Shown here: in pieces, positions 51,967 through 60,470 of the stretch
Position numbering within the stretch: the stretch's first letter is position 1
Layout of the letters: each line of letters starts with the position of its first letter
Origin: Leptothoe sp034932105
GTDB lineage: Bacteria; Cyanobacteriota; Cyanobacteriia; Phormidesmidales; Phormidesmidaceae
Direction: 5' to 3'
Length of the DNA: 64,000 nt
Assembly (NCBI RefSeq): GCF_034932105.1
Contig: NZ_JAYGIG010000116.1
Span: forward strand, 1 to 64,000
Position numbers and translations under genes: made by a program
Notes under the pieces: model-generated
Database searches by the model: none
The model's input: only the letters and a program-made list of their open reading frames with translations
Told to the model about the DNA's origin: nothing

Positions 51967-52974
51967 TCAAAGGAAAGACTGCTCTATGAGCCCAGCTAAG
52001 CCCGCGGATGTCAGAAATTCAGCCCAATCAGCTGTCGTATCCCGTTGCGTCTGAGGATCGATGTGTAGCTCAGCCAACCGCTCAGCCGCATCGTACCAAA
52101 TACCCGCCTGGGCCAATACTGTGGCCTGAGTTAAACCATCTTGAGCAGAAAAATCTGCTCGATCGATTACTGAGGCTACATCAACTCGCTTAATCCAGGC
52201 AGTCACATAGGGACTACCTGGGGTCATGTAATCCTCAGCTTGTAATGTTATGAACCATTGATAATATTCGCCAACAGTTAATTCCGGAGCATCTGCTGGC
52301 AGACTAATCTTTAAAATGCCAGCAGCTCCCTCCAAAGGAACTAATTGTTGATAAACCACTGATTGGCTCTCATCCTTCAGGGTAAAAATAGCCGTGTGAG
52401 CCCTTGTTTCCGGCAAATAAGCCATAATTGAAGGCCGGGCTGAAACAGTCAAACCATAGAGATCTGAAGGCACCACTGCCGTCATAACAGGGGCGTTGCC
52501 AGCCATAACCGGATCAATACCATCAGTATCGGCCAAAAGCAGGGTAATATCTCCAGCCCCCCCTTCCCGGGACCCTCCATTGGCCGATTGATTAGGCGTA
52601 GGGCTCTCGGGTGGTGGAGTAAAGCCAATACGAGACCCACCCCCTGTGGCCCTCTGGGGCATGGGATTCTCTGGTGGTGGAGTAAAGCCAATGCGAGACC
52701 CGCCCCCTGTGGCCCTCTGGGGCATGGGATTCTTGGGTGGTGGAGTAAAGCCAATACGAGACCCACCCCCTGTGGCCCTCTGGGGCGCAGTATTATCCCT
52801 CGGAGGAACAAAACTTACCCCCCGGCGGGATGCACCACCATCGCTTCGAGCAGGGGTTGCATTATCCTCTGGAGGGACAAACATCACGGCTGGGCTGGGC
52901 AATAGTGTGGCTAGCCACACCCCTAGGGAAGCAGACATAAATCCAACTAGATTGAGCCACAAGCCATGCTTCAT
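51967..52974 (-). CDS. DUF928-type exported protein with 21-residue repeats
   Basis: The signal peptide covers about residues 1-30 (ATLLPSPAVMF). It is followed by five copies of a Pro/Gly/Arg repeat such as FTPPPENPMPQRATGGGSRI (about residues 32-138). The C-terminal globular part (about 145-335) contains PSIMAYLPETRAHTAIFTL, ELTVGEYYQWFITL and a helical end with WYDAAERLAEL. This fits DUF928, a cyanobacterial family usually found beside CHASE2, CHAT and haemagglutinin-like genes. ATG 52974 is preferred over GTG 52989. The mature protein would be in the periplasm, and the repeats may be a wall-spanning or binding stalk (inference). Confidence 0.8.
   Translation of the reverse strand: MKHGLWLNLVGFMSASLGVWLATLLPSPAVMFVPPEDNATPARSDGGASRRGVSFVPPRDNTAPQRATGGGSRIGFTPPPKNPMPQRATGGGSRIGFTPPPENPMPQRATGGGSRIGFTPPPESPTPNQSANGGSREGGAGDITLLLADTDGIDPVMAGNAPVMTAVVPSDLYGLTVSARPSIMAYLPETRAHTAIFTLKDESQSVVYQQLVPLEGAAGILKISLPADAPELTVGEYYQWFITLQAEDYMTPGSPYVTAWIKRVDVASVIDRADFSAQDGLTQATVLAQAGIWYDAAERLAELHIDPQTQRDTTADWAEFLTSAGLAGLIEQSFL
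52561..52812 (-). repeat. Tandem 63-base repeats inside the DUF928 gene
   Basis: AAAGCCAAT recurs at 52621, 52684 and 52747, an exact 63-base period, with near-identical sequence across the units and more diverged copies at each end (a fifth, degenerate unit reaches 52881). The period is 21 codons, so copy-number changes keep the frame. Confidence 0.9.
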
Positions 52975-52989
52975 AAAAATCAGCCTCAC

Positions 52990-53256
52990 TAAACCCTAAG
53001 GAAACTTTTTGCATGCAGTAGCCAGGGACAAATAATGGAAAAATACCACCGCTGCTATGGGCATAAAACAAGCTTCTGCTAATTCTAGTAGAAAAACAAT
53101 CAGCCAGTTCTCTTTAAATTAATTCACAACTTTATAGGGTTCAGCAGCCAGCAATCAGCCAATATTATTTTTATCTTGGTTTTTACCGTAGTTTTACGGA
53201 GATTTTTTTGCGAGCCTCTGAGGCCTGTTGCGTAATTTCACGGAAGTTTTTTGAGC
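52990..53256. other. Spacer between the CHAT and DUF928 genes
   Basis: About 270 bases of AT-rich sequence without a gene. CGGAAGTTTTTTG and CGGAGATTTTTTTG occur near 53190-53250, a direct repeat with T runs past the CHAT stop. They could end its transcript. Confidence 0.3.
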
Positions 53257-55845
53257 TTAGAGCCAATTGCCAATGAGTACATAGGCTGACCAGAAAAAGG
53301 GATCAGCGAAGTCTTTACTGTTTAATAGCTCTAGTTGTGCCTGACGAAGAGCTTTCGCCTTAGTCATTCCAGCCTGTCCTAAGTTTGTATAAACATCCGT
53401 CATCAGCTGCTTGGCAACTTCATCCTTAACAGACCAAAGGGTGGCCAGTGTCGATCGGGCCCCCGAACGAACGGCTAATCCGGCCAAGCCGAGCCAAGCC
53501 CGATCATCCCCTGTGGCAGTTTCACAGGCACTCAGGGTTAGCAGCTCAATCGCCTCACTCTGATTCGTTTCTCTCTGTTTCAGCAATTCTGATAGCTCAT
53601 TGATATTCATCGCCCCATCCCAGGTCAGAAAAAAGGTCTGGCTAAAGTCAGAACTAAACTGACCATGACTGGCCAGATGGAGTATGTTGACTCGCTGATC
53701 GCTCAAGCCGTTACGTAGAGCTTGACGCGTAAACTGCTGATCTAATAATCGGGAGGAAGGAAACAGCTTACTGATACTGTTTACTTCTTCTTTCACGGCA
53801 GGCAACGCCATAAAATTGCCCCGAGCTTGACTAATACCAGCCACAATAGCTCTAGTATTTTGCTGAGTTAAGGCCTTGGCTGGGAGCAACTGTAGGCCAG
53901 GGGATAGGGCAACAGCATATTTTTCTATTAGGTACCGCTGGCCATCGTGCAGAGCGGCCATGGGTAAATTGCGCAGTAACCCATCCAGCACAAATACTAA
54001 GGTTTGATCCGGCTGGAGCAGACCGGCCACTTCCGCCGGACGGATGAGCCAATCGTATAGGGTTTGAGCATAGTTTAACTGTTGCCGACGATCAGTAGAT
54101 GGATGCAAACTAGCCAGAAAAGAACGGAGTGTGGTGTTTAAGGTGGCAGCTTCAATCGGGGTTTCGTACGCTTGCAGCGATTGATCTGGCTGAGAATAAA
54201 TCACCGCTAGGCGATCATCTAGCACGATGGCGTAGATGACCGTAGCGTTGGGATCAATTTGATCAACTTTGTCACTCTCAAGGTCTATACAAGCGGCCCG
54301 AAAGAAATTATCTAATTCGGCTATTTGTAGGTTTTCTAAGACCACACGGGCTTTTTTGAGGGAATCCTGGCTCCCCTCTCGCAATAGCTGTGAAACAAGG
54401 TCTCGATAAACCGGCTCTACCTGTTCTCGATAGGAAAACTGCACGTCCTGGTTGATCGCCAACAGATCCCCCCGCAAACTCTGAAGCGCATCCACGGACT
54501 TCGTATAGGCATCAATCGATGGTTGTAATTTTCCCTGTTGCTCTAATAAATTTCCCAACTGCCAGGCTGCCTGGGAAATAATGTCTGCTGACTGGATTGA
54601 TTCGGCCAGAGTCAGGGATTGTTGAGTCAGGGTAAGGGCGTCATGGGGTTGTTGGTTATGACGATAGAGTTGCCCTAGTTGATAGAGGGCGTAAGCCTCT
54701 GCTCGCTGATCGTTGAGCGTTTTTGCTGCGTTCACTCCCTGGACCAATAGCTGATTTATCTGAGTTTTGGCTAAAGGCTGATGCCCAGGGGGGAGTCGGG
54801 ATAAACTGTGGGCAAAATTAACAACACTGTATACGGTCGTACGGCTGGCGGGTAATGTGGTGAGCTGCTTTTGAATTTGAGCCGTGAGCTGTGGAATGAC
54901 TGTAGTATCTTCGAGATCAATTTCGAGATCAATATAGGTGGCCAGTTTATCCAAACGGGCCTGGAGCTGATCAAGGGGGTTGAGGGCAGCGTCCTCTGCC
55001 GCCTGAAAGTAGTCCAGCGCTGCTTGGGGTGACTCCACCCTGGTAGCCAGCTTACCTATGCTGAGGAAAATAGAACTCAGTTCGGGTTGAGCATCTAAAT
55101 TAAGGGCTATTTCAAGGCTTTGGGCCAAGACGTCATAACTTTCCTGGGGTGAGCCAATGCGCTGTAGCACTTGTCCCAAACTGCGTAGAGCTGAAATTTT
55201 TAGCTCGTTATCGGGCATCGTATTCAGCTGTTGGGTCAGGGTTTGCAGTTGCTGCTCAGCTCGTCGATAAAAGCCCAGGGTTTGCCAGGCTTGGGTCTGG
55301 TTAATTTGTGCCCCCAAGGCTCCTACGGTATCACCCGCCTGACGATAGTAGGTCTCGGCTGCTTGCCAAAGCTCCAGGGCTGTTTGGGCCTGTCCGCCGT
55401 GGGTGAGCGCTAGATTAGCCTGGGTGTTAAGGGTTTGGGCCCACAGGATCGGTTCTGCCCGATCAGAGGTTTCCAGCAACGCTCGACTATGTTCAACCGC
55501 TTGATGAGCCTGGTCCCAGTGATTGAGCACTTGCTGGGCAGAGGCGATGCTATTCCAGCCCATGATCTGACGGACTAGATCTCCCTGTCGGGAAGCTTGC
55601 TGAACGGCCGTTTGCCACTGTTCAATGGCGGCGGCGAATTGTCCTGCCTGGTAATAGGTCCGTCCGGCTGCCAATGGATCGGTCCCTGGGGCAGCCTGCT
55701 CTGTGGCGGCTAGATCGGATGGGTCGGTAGTGGCTGGAGCCGGTAGAGAGAGGGGACCAAGTGCGATCGCAACCGCCATCAGAAGACCCAATCCCCCTAT
55801 GGCTAAAAACCGTAGCCTTTTGAGTTGGAAAGGTAACCGCATCAT
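53257..55845 (-). CDS. Exported TPR-CHAT protein (caspase-like peptidase domain)
   Basis: An 862-residue protein. A signal peptide (about residues 12-36, AIGGLGLLMAVAIALGPLSL) sends it to the periplasm. Residues about 48-480 are TPR repeats (DPLAAGRTYYQAGQFAAAIE, QAYALYQLGQLYRHNQQPHD). The C-terminal CHAT domain (about 560-862) has the caspase-type dyad: His727 in NILHLASHGQFSS and Cys774 in LTLSACETATGDD. It ends with DPFFWSAYVLIGNW, the CHAT C-terminal signature. It is predicted to be an active cysteine protease outside the cytoplasm, with TPRs for substrate or partner binding. It is encoded between the TpsA-like exoprotein and the DUF928 protein. A GTG/TTG start is not needed (ATG 55845 or 55842). 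Confidence 0.92.
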   Translation of the reverse strand: MMRLPFQLKRLRFLAIGGLGLLMAVAIALGPLSLPAPATTDPSDLAATEQAAPGTDPLAAGRTYYQAGQFAAAIEQWQTAVQQASRQGDLVRQIMGWNSIASAQQVLNHWDQAHQAVEHSRALLETSDRAEPILWAQTLNTQANLALTHGGQAQTALELWQAAETYYRQAGDTVGALGAQINQTQAWQTLGFYRRAEQQLQTLTQQLNTMPDNELKISALRSLGQVLQRIGSPQESYDVLAQSLEIALNLDAQPELSSIFLSIGKLATRVESPQAALDYFQAAEDAALNPLDQLQARLDKLATYIDLEIDLEDTTVIPQLTAQIQKQLTTLPASRTTVYSVVNFAHSLSRLPPGHQPLAKTQINQLLVQGVNAAKTLNDQRAEAYALYQLGQLYRHNQQPHDALTLTQQSLTLAESIQSADIISQAAWQLGNLLEQQGKLQPSIDAYTKSVDALQSLRGDLLAINQDVQFSYREQVEPVYRDLVSQLLREGSQDSLKKARVVLENLQIAELDNFFRAACIDLESDKVDQIDPNATVIYAIVLDDRLAVIYSQPDQSLQAYETPIEAATLNTTLRSFLASLHPSTDRRQQLNYAQTLYDWLIRPAEVAGLLQPDQTLVFVLDGLLRNLPMAALHDGQRYLIEKYAVALSPGLQLLPAKALTQQNTRAIVAGISQARGNFMALPAVKEEVNSISKLFPSSRLLDQQFTRQALRNGLSDQRVNILHLASHGQFSSDFSQTFFLTWDGAMNINELSELLKQRETNQSEAIELLTLSACETATGDDRAWLGLAGLAVRSGARSTLATLWSVKDEVAKQLMTDVYTNLGQAGMTKAKALRQAQLELLNSKDFADPFFWSAYVLIGNWL

Positions 55846-55930
55846 CGTCTACCCCTTAACACACAATAAGAATCAACAGCAAGAATCGACAGCCAGTCCG
55901 TTTAACTACAGTTGCAATCTTCTCCCATGC

Positions 55931-58606
55931 CTAGTTGAGAGACCTGGCAGAGACAGCACAGGTAGCCGTGGCAACGGATGAAACAGCAGCAGCATCCTGG
56001 GCAACTAACTCAACTTGCCCATGCTCATTGGTATACCAGCCATAGGCCTCCGTCAACACCCGATCTGCTGGATGCCCAGATACCTCAGTATGGGAATTGT
56101 TCAGAAAAGGCGTGAGGTCACGAATATCGGTCCAGGTGCGATCGCGACTCATAATCTCCGTCGGATCCATAGGTACTCCCCCACGCCCTGTGGCAATAAA
56201 TCGATTACTCCCACCCGTGCATTCCTGGGCAACCTGGTTACTGGCATCGGCCAAATTTGTCGGGAGTTCTACCAGTCCTGAATCCGTTTGTACATTAAAG
56301 TTATTGATGGCCACTGTCCCACTGAGACCAAACTCAGAACTCGCAGTAATGTCGTTGTTTGGGGTGAGTTGTTCACGGAATACCAACCCAAACAACCCCT
56401 CGGTCGTAATCTGAATATTACCACCACTCCCAAACTCTGCATTGGCAACAATATCACTATTCTCTAGACCAATCACTATTGGAGCCGTTAGGGTCATGTT
56501 TCCTCCCGTTGCCATACCAGTGGCACTGGTGATAATTTGACTATTCTGGCGTAGCACTATAAAGTCAGTTGCCGTAAGATTAAGATCCCCTTCACTACCG
56601 CCAGTCACCTTTGCCTGAAGCGTTCCATTGTCCAGGGAGAGTCTCCCAGTGGAAATCGTTAAGTTGCCAGCAGCCCCCCCGTTGAGACTATTGACGGATA
56701 CGCTAGCCCCATCCCGAATCGTAATCTGATTACCAATGAGATTAACCGAACCGGCATCAGCGCTGGTCCTCGAACTTGACATAATCCCACTGTTAAACAG
56801 ACCATCACTCGATTGTCCCGAAACATCAATTTCATCGGCACGAATGGTTACGGTTCCCGCATTACCCACACCATCGGTAGACGCTGTAATTTGGCCGCCG
56901 TTATAAACCGTTAAGCGGTTGGCTGCAATATCTAACGAGCCACCCTTACCCGTCGAACCCGTGACCGCATTGGCCACTAAACCACTGATCGCCCCTCCAA
57001 AATCGACGATTGGATCGGCTACTTCTATTTCTTCAGCTCGAATAGTAATACTCCCTCCATTGCCTTCTCCCACTGTGTTGACGGCAACTTTCCCCCCCTG
57101 CACAACGCTTAATCGAGGTGTGGTAATGCTCAAATTACCAGCGTTGCCAGTAGAGCCAGGTTCAGCGGAGGAAAACAAACCACTTGAAAAAGCCCCCTCT
57201 ATAAATGTGTTAAATCCAGTGATTAACACGAAATCTGTCGCCACCACCACTAAATCACCAGAATCACCGCCTGCGCCTGTCAACGGGCCTGTGCCTATTT
57301 GGGCTCCGTCCCGTAGCACTAATGCCCCAACATTAAGTCTCAAATCACCACCATTTCCAGCATCAGGTCCTACTCCCAACGCATCATTAGTCAACCGCGC
57401 CGTACCCTGAACCATGAGTCGCTCAGCAGTAATTTCGATATTTCCGCCTTGCCCACGGTCAAAGGTACTTGAAGCCAGAACAGTTGCAGCTCCATTTCCG
57501 TCAGGATTCCCTAAGAGAAGAACCTCACTTGCGTTGATAGTCATCCCCCCATTAGCACCTTGAGCAAAGGTATCGGTGGTGATCAAAGCGGCTTGACTCA
57601 GCAATAACTGGTCTACCTCAATCACCAAATGGTTACCTAGACCCTCACCATAGACATCGACGAAGATAGCGCTAGTGTCAGGAAGAAACCTATTTGTACC
57701 CGTCACCTCTAACTGTTCAGACGCTCGGACGGTCACTATTCCACCATCAGTTGGTCCGAGGTTAGAGGCTTCCAACACGGCATTACCCAGTAACCTCACA
57801 TTACGCCCCTGCACTTGGAATCTACCACCGCCATCGCCACTTACATTTGCATAGGTGCCTTGGTCCAGGGTAATATCTTGAAAAAAGGTTGTGTTGGTAT
57901 AGTCTAACAAAAATGTATTAGGGTCCAAACCCACCTGACTACCTGGAGCCACACTACCCAGAGTCAATTCTCCTGCCGGAGCATTCAAAAAACTGCCCGT
58001 AAATTTAAGATCTCCTCCCAAGAAACCTAAAGACTCTCCTGCATTAACGACTAAGGCCCCTTCATTTACAGTAATTGGTTGAGCAACAGCGCCAAACTGT
58101 AACCCTACTGGCGTACTAACTGACAACAAAGGAGCTACGCCAGGAGCACGGCTGCTAAAACTCAGTCCATCATTAAATAGGACACTCTCCGCCGTACTGG
58201 CAAAAAATGATCCTGGCAACAACAAATTTGCATTAGTACCAAAGGTAATACCATGGGGGTTGATCAGAAATAAATCTGGATTATTACCACCAGTTAACGC
58301 TAACTGTCCATCAATCACAGAAGCATTAGCCCCTGTTACCCGACCAATGACGATCTCTACAGCATTTTGGCTACCATCCAGCTGAAACAGTACATCAGCT
58401 GTATTCGGTGAAAAGTCTTGAAAACTATGGAATAGCGTCGTCAGTTGCTGACTCCCGCCCGTAATGGTAAAGGGGCCACTGCCTGAAACGAGGGTCCCAA
58501 CGCTGTCATCCGCGACGACATTCTGGCCATAGCTGGGTAGAGCTAATGCCCAAACACTGATGATTCCCAGCCAGCCCATAGGCCAGACAAACTTGCTATT
58601 GCTCAT
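55931..58606 (-). CDS. TpsA-like filamentous haemagglutinin family exoprotein
   Basis: An 891-residue secreted protein. The signal peptide ends near ALPSYGQ (residue 28). The TPS domain (about 30-260) has GGSQQLTTLFHSFQDFSP, DLFLINPHGITFGTNANLLL and GSFFASTAESVLF, the motifs recognised by a TpsB pore. The remainder is a right-handed beta-helix of repeating Gly/Asn/Thr segments (GNAGNLSITTPRLSV, GNGGSITIRAEEIEV, GKGGSLDIAANRLTV). The C-terminus has one Cys in VAQECTGGSNRFIATGRGG and a conserved tail. It is probably surface-bound or released. The candidate exporter is the TpsB at 45563-47314. The CHAT gene follows after about 85 bases. Confidence 0.92.
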   Translation of the reverse strand: MSNSKFVWPMGWLGIISVWALALPSYGQNVVADDSVGTLVSGSGPFTITGGSQQLTTLFHSFQDFSPNTADVLFQLDGSQNAVEIVIGRVTGANASVIDGQLALTGGNNPDLFLINPHGITFGTNANLLLPGSFFASTAESVLFNDGLSFSSRAPGVAPLLSVSTPVGLQFGAVAQPITVNEGALVVNAGESLGFLGGDLKFTGSFLNAPAGELTLGSVAPGSQVGLDPNTFLLDYTNTTFFQDITLDQGTYANVSGDGGGRFQVQGRNVRLLGNAVLEASNLGPTDGGIVTVRASEQLEVTGTNRFLPDTSAIFVDVYGEGLGNHLVIEVDQLLLSQAALITTDTFAQGANGGMTINASEVLLLGNPDGNGAATVLASSTFDRGQGGNIEITAERLMVQGTARLTNDALGVGPDAGNGGDLRLNVGALVLRDGAQIGTGPLTGAGGDSGDLVVVATDFVLITGFNTFIEGAFSSGLFSSAEPGSTGNAGNLSITTPRLSVVQGGKVAVNTVGEGNGGSITIRAEEIEVADPIVDFGGAISGLVANAVTGSTGKGGSLDIAANRLTVYNGGQITASTDGVGNAGTVTIRADEIDVSGQSSDGLFNSGIMSSSRTSADAGSVNLIGNQITIRDGASVSVNSLNGGAAGNLTISTGRLSLDNGTLQAKVTGGSEGDLNLTATDFIVLRQNSQIITSATGMATGGNMTLTAPIVIGLENSDIVANAEFGSGGNIQITTEGLFGLVFREQLTPNNDITASSEFGLSGTVAINNFNVQTDSGLVELPTNLADASNQVAQECTGGSNRFIATGRGGVPMDPTEIMSRDRTWTDIRDLTPFLNNSHTEVSGHPADRVLTEAYGWYTNEHGQVELVAQDAAAVSSVATATCAVSARSLN

Positions 58607-58810
58607 ATCTACAGGCTATTACAACCTAGCAACTTACGCATCAGACCTATCATACTCATCGCTTAGTTAGTAAGCTCAGGTCAGACGGCTAGGTTGCACC
58701 CAGTTACTTACCATAGGTTTCTATGGGTAGCAAAGATAGCAATGAGGTCGCACCATAGCCAATACTCTAGTAAAGACTTACCCTAAATAAATACGTTTGA
58801 TCACGGTGCC

Positions 58811-59572
58811 ATGTCGGTCCCCCTCCTAGACCTCCAATCCATTGATAAAGTTTACCCAAATGGTACTGTCGCCCTTCAAGATATTAATCTAACCATATCC
58901 CCAGGGGAATTTATTAGCCTAGTGGGGCCATCGGGCTGTGGTAAAAGCACCGTCCTTCGATTGGTGGCTGGGTTGGGTGCTCCCACAGGTGGCACCATGG
59001 ATTGGCCATGCCCGATTAATCAGCGTAATTTAGCCTTTGTGTTTCAAGATCCGGCCCTGATGCCCTGGGCCAATGTTGTTGATAATATTCATTTACCCCT
59101 GAAGCTCAAGGGGCAGTCATTGCGATCGGTCCGAGCCAAAATTCAAGAGGCGATTAATACTGTTGACCTCTGTGGATTTGAAAAAAGCTACCCTCGACAA
59201 TTATCGGGGGGTATGAAAATGCGCGTATCCATTGCCCGAGCCCTAGTGACTAAACCCCAGGTATTGCTCATGGATGAACCCTTTGGAGCCTTGGATGAAA
59301 TGACCCGCAGTCGTTTAAATAGCGACCTGCTACATCTATGGCAAAAAAGGCATTGGACCGTCTTATTTGTCACCCACAATATTTATGAAGCCGTTTATCT
59401 CTCCACTCGGGTAATCGTCATGGCCGCTCACCCAGGCAGGGTTGTGGCGGATGTTCCGATTGAAGTGACTGCTCCCAGGGAAAATTCGTTTCGCACATCG
59501 TCACAGTTTAATCATTATTGCCGCGAGATTATGGCAGTCCTGTCAAAGGAAGAAGGCGTTGGCGTTGGTTAA
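58811..59572 (+). CDS. ABC transporter ATP-binding protein (nitrate/sulfonate/pyrimidine type)
   Basis: The ATPase of an importer in the SsuB/TauB/ThiZ class. Walker A is VGPSGCGKST (38-47), the Q-loop region is VFQDPALMPWANVVDN, the signature LSGGMKMRVSIARAL (131-145) and Walker B VLLMDEPFGALD (151-162), followed by FVTHNIYEAVYLSTRV. The 253 residues are typical. It is followed by the permease gene after 78 bases and a cytosine-deaminase-like gene, which suggests a nucleobase or pyrimidine substrate (inference). It is transcribed divergently from the TpsA-like gene. Confidence 0.88.
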   Translation: MSVPLLDLQSIDKVYPNGTVALQDINLTISPGEFISLVGPSGCGKSTVLRLVAGLGAPTGGTMDWPCPINQRNLAFVFQDPALMPWANVVDNIHLPLKLKGQSLRSVRAKIQEAINTVDLCGFEKSYPRQLSGGMKMRVSIARALVTKPQVLLMDEPFGALDEMTRSRLNSDLLHLWQKRHWTVLFVTHNIYEAVYLSTRVIVMAAHPGRVVADVPIEVTAPRENSFRTSSQFNHYCREIMAVLSKEEGVGVG

Positions 59573-59650
59573 AGGACAAGGAAAGCAAGAAAAGAAACTG
59601 GAGGGTAGGTACGACCTACCCCAAAAAAGAGCATAGAAAAGGTATCCCAG

Positions 59651-60454
59651 GTGTTTGAAAAGAGAAAATCAGAAACATTTTTGAATTGGTTGGCTCCGAC
59701 CCTGGTGGGAGTGGCCGCTGTGGCGGGGTGGGATATTTTTGTCCGGGTCACCAACAGTCCGCCCTATTTATTGCCAGGGCCAGGGCTAGTGCTGCAAACC
59801 CTGGTGGAAGAGTGGGGGGATTTGTTGCCATCGCTGGTGGTGACTATTCAGATTACGGTGGTGGCTTTTTTGGCCGCTGTGGTGTCGGGAGTACTGATTG
59901 CGATTTTGTTTGCCCAGAGTAAGTGGGTGGAGCGCAGTTTTTTCCCCTATGCGGTCATTTTGCAGACGACGCCGATTGTTGCGATCGCACCCCTCATCAT
60001 CATCTGGCTGCAAAACAATACCTTCATGGCCCTAGTCGTATGCGCTTGGATCGTCGCCTTTTTTCCCATTGTGTCCAACACCACCCTGGGGCTCAACAGT
60101 GCCGACCACAACCTGCAAAATCTATTCGACATCTATGGTGCATCCCGCTGGCAAACCTTGATTCATTTGCGGTTACCCAGCGCCCTGCCCTATTTCCTAG
60201 GAGGGTTACGCATTAGCGGCGGCCTGGCCTTAATCGGGGCCGTAGTGGCTGAATTTGTGGCCGGGACCGGCGGCACTCGCTCCGGCATTGCCTATCAGAT
60301 CCTGATTTCCAGCTTTAATCTCCAAATTCCCCGGATGTTTGCCGCATTGCTCATGACTACGGTGCTGGGTGTGGCGATCTTTGTTGGCCTAACGGTATTG
60401 TCCGATCGACTGTTGGCCCATTGGCATGAGAGTGCCGTCAGACGAGAAAATTAA
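59651..60454 (+). CDS. ABC transporter permease (SsuC/TauC/ThiX type)
   Basis: A 267-residue inner-membrane permease with six helices. The cytoplasmic EAA-like loop reads DIYGASRWQTLIHLRLPSAL, typical of binding-protein-dependent importers. LLPGPGLVLQTLVEEWGDLL and ILQTTPIVAIAPLIIIWLQ are common phrases in the nitrate/sulfonate/pyrimidine group. The start is GTG 59651. It ends 16 bases before the ATG of the deaminase gene. No periplasmic binding protein gene is seen on either side. Confidence 0.87.
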   Translation: MFEKRKSETFLNWLAPTLVGVAAVAGWDIFVRVTNSPPYLLPGPGLVLQTLVEEWGDLLPSLVVTIQITVVAFLAAVVSGVLIAILFAQSKWVERSFFPYAVILQTTPIVAIAPLIIIWLQNNTFMALVVCAWIVAFFPIVSNTTLGLNSADHNLQNLFDIYGASRWQTLIHLRLPSALPYFLGGLRISGGLALIGAVVAEFVAGTGGTRSGIAYQILISSFNLQIPRMFAALLMTTVLGVAIFVGLTVLSDRLLAHWHESAVRREN

Positions 60455-60470
60455 CCCCAAAAGAAAAAAG

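Noticed and set aside
52561..52881. Possible CRISPR-like array
   Set aside because: The repeats are contiguous, in frame and coding, with no spacers between them.
52588..52999. Plus-strand frames with Gly/Pro repeats opposite the DUF928 gene
   Set aside because: They come from the 63-base repeats, which stay open in several frames because the period is a multiple of three. The minus frame has the signal peptide and the family domain.
56919..57410. 163-codon plus-strand frame inside the TpsA-like gene
   Set aside because: Its Pro/Ala/Thr-rich repeats only mirror the Gly-rich beta-helix repeats on the other strand.
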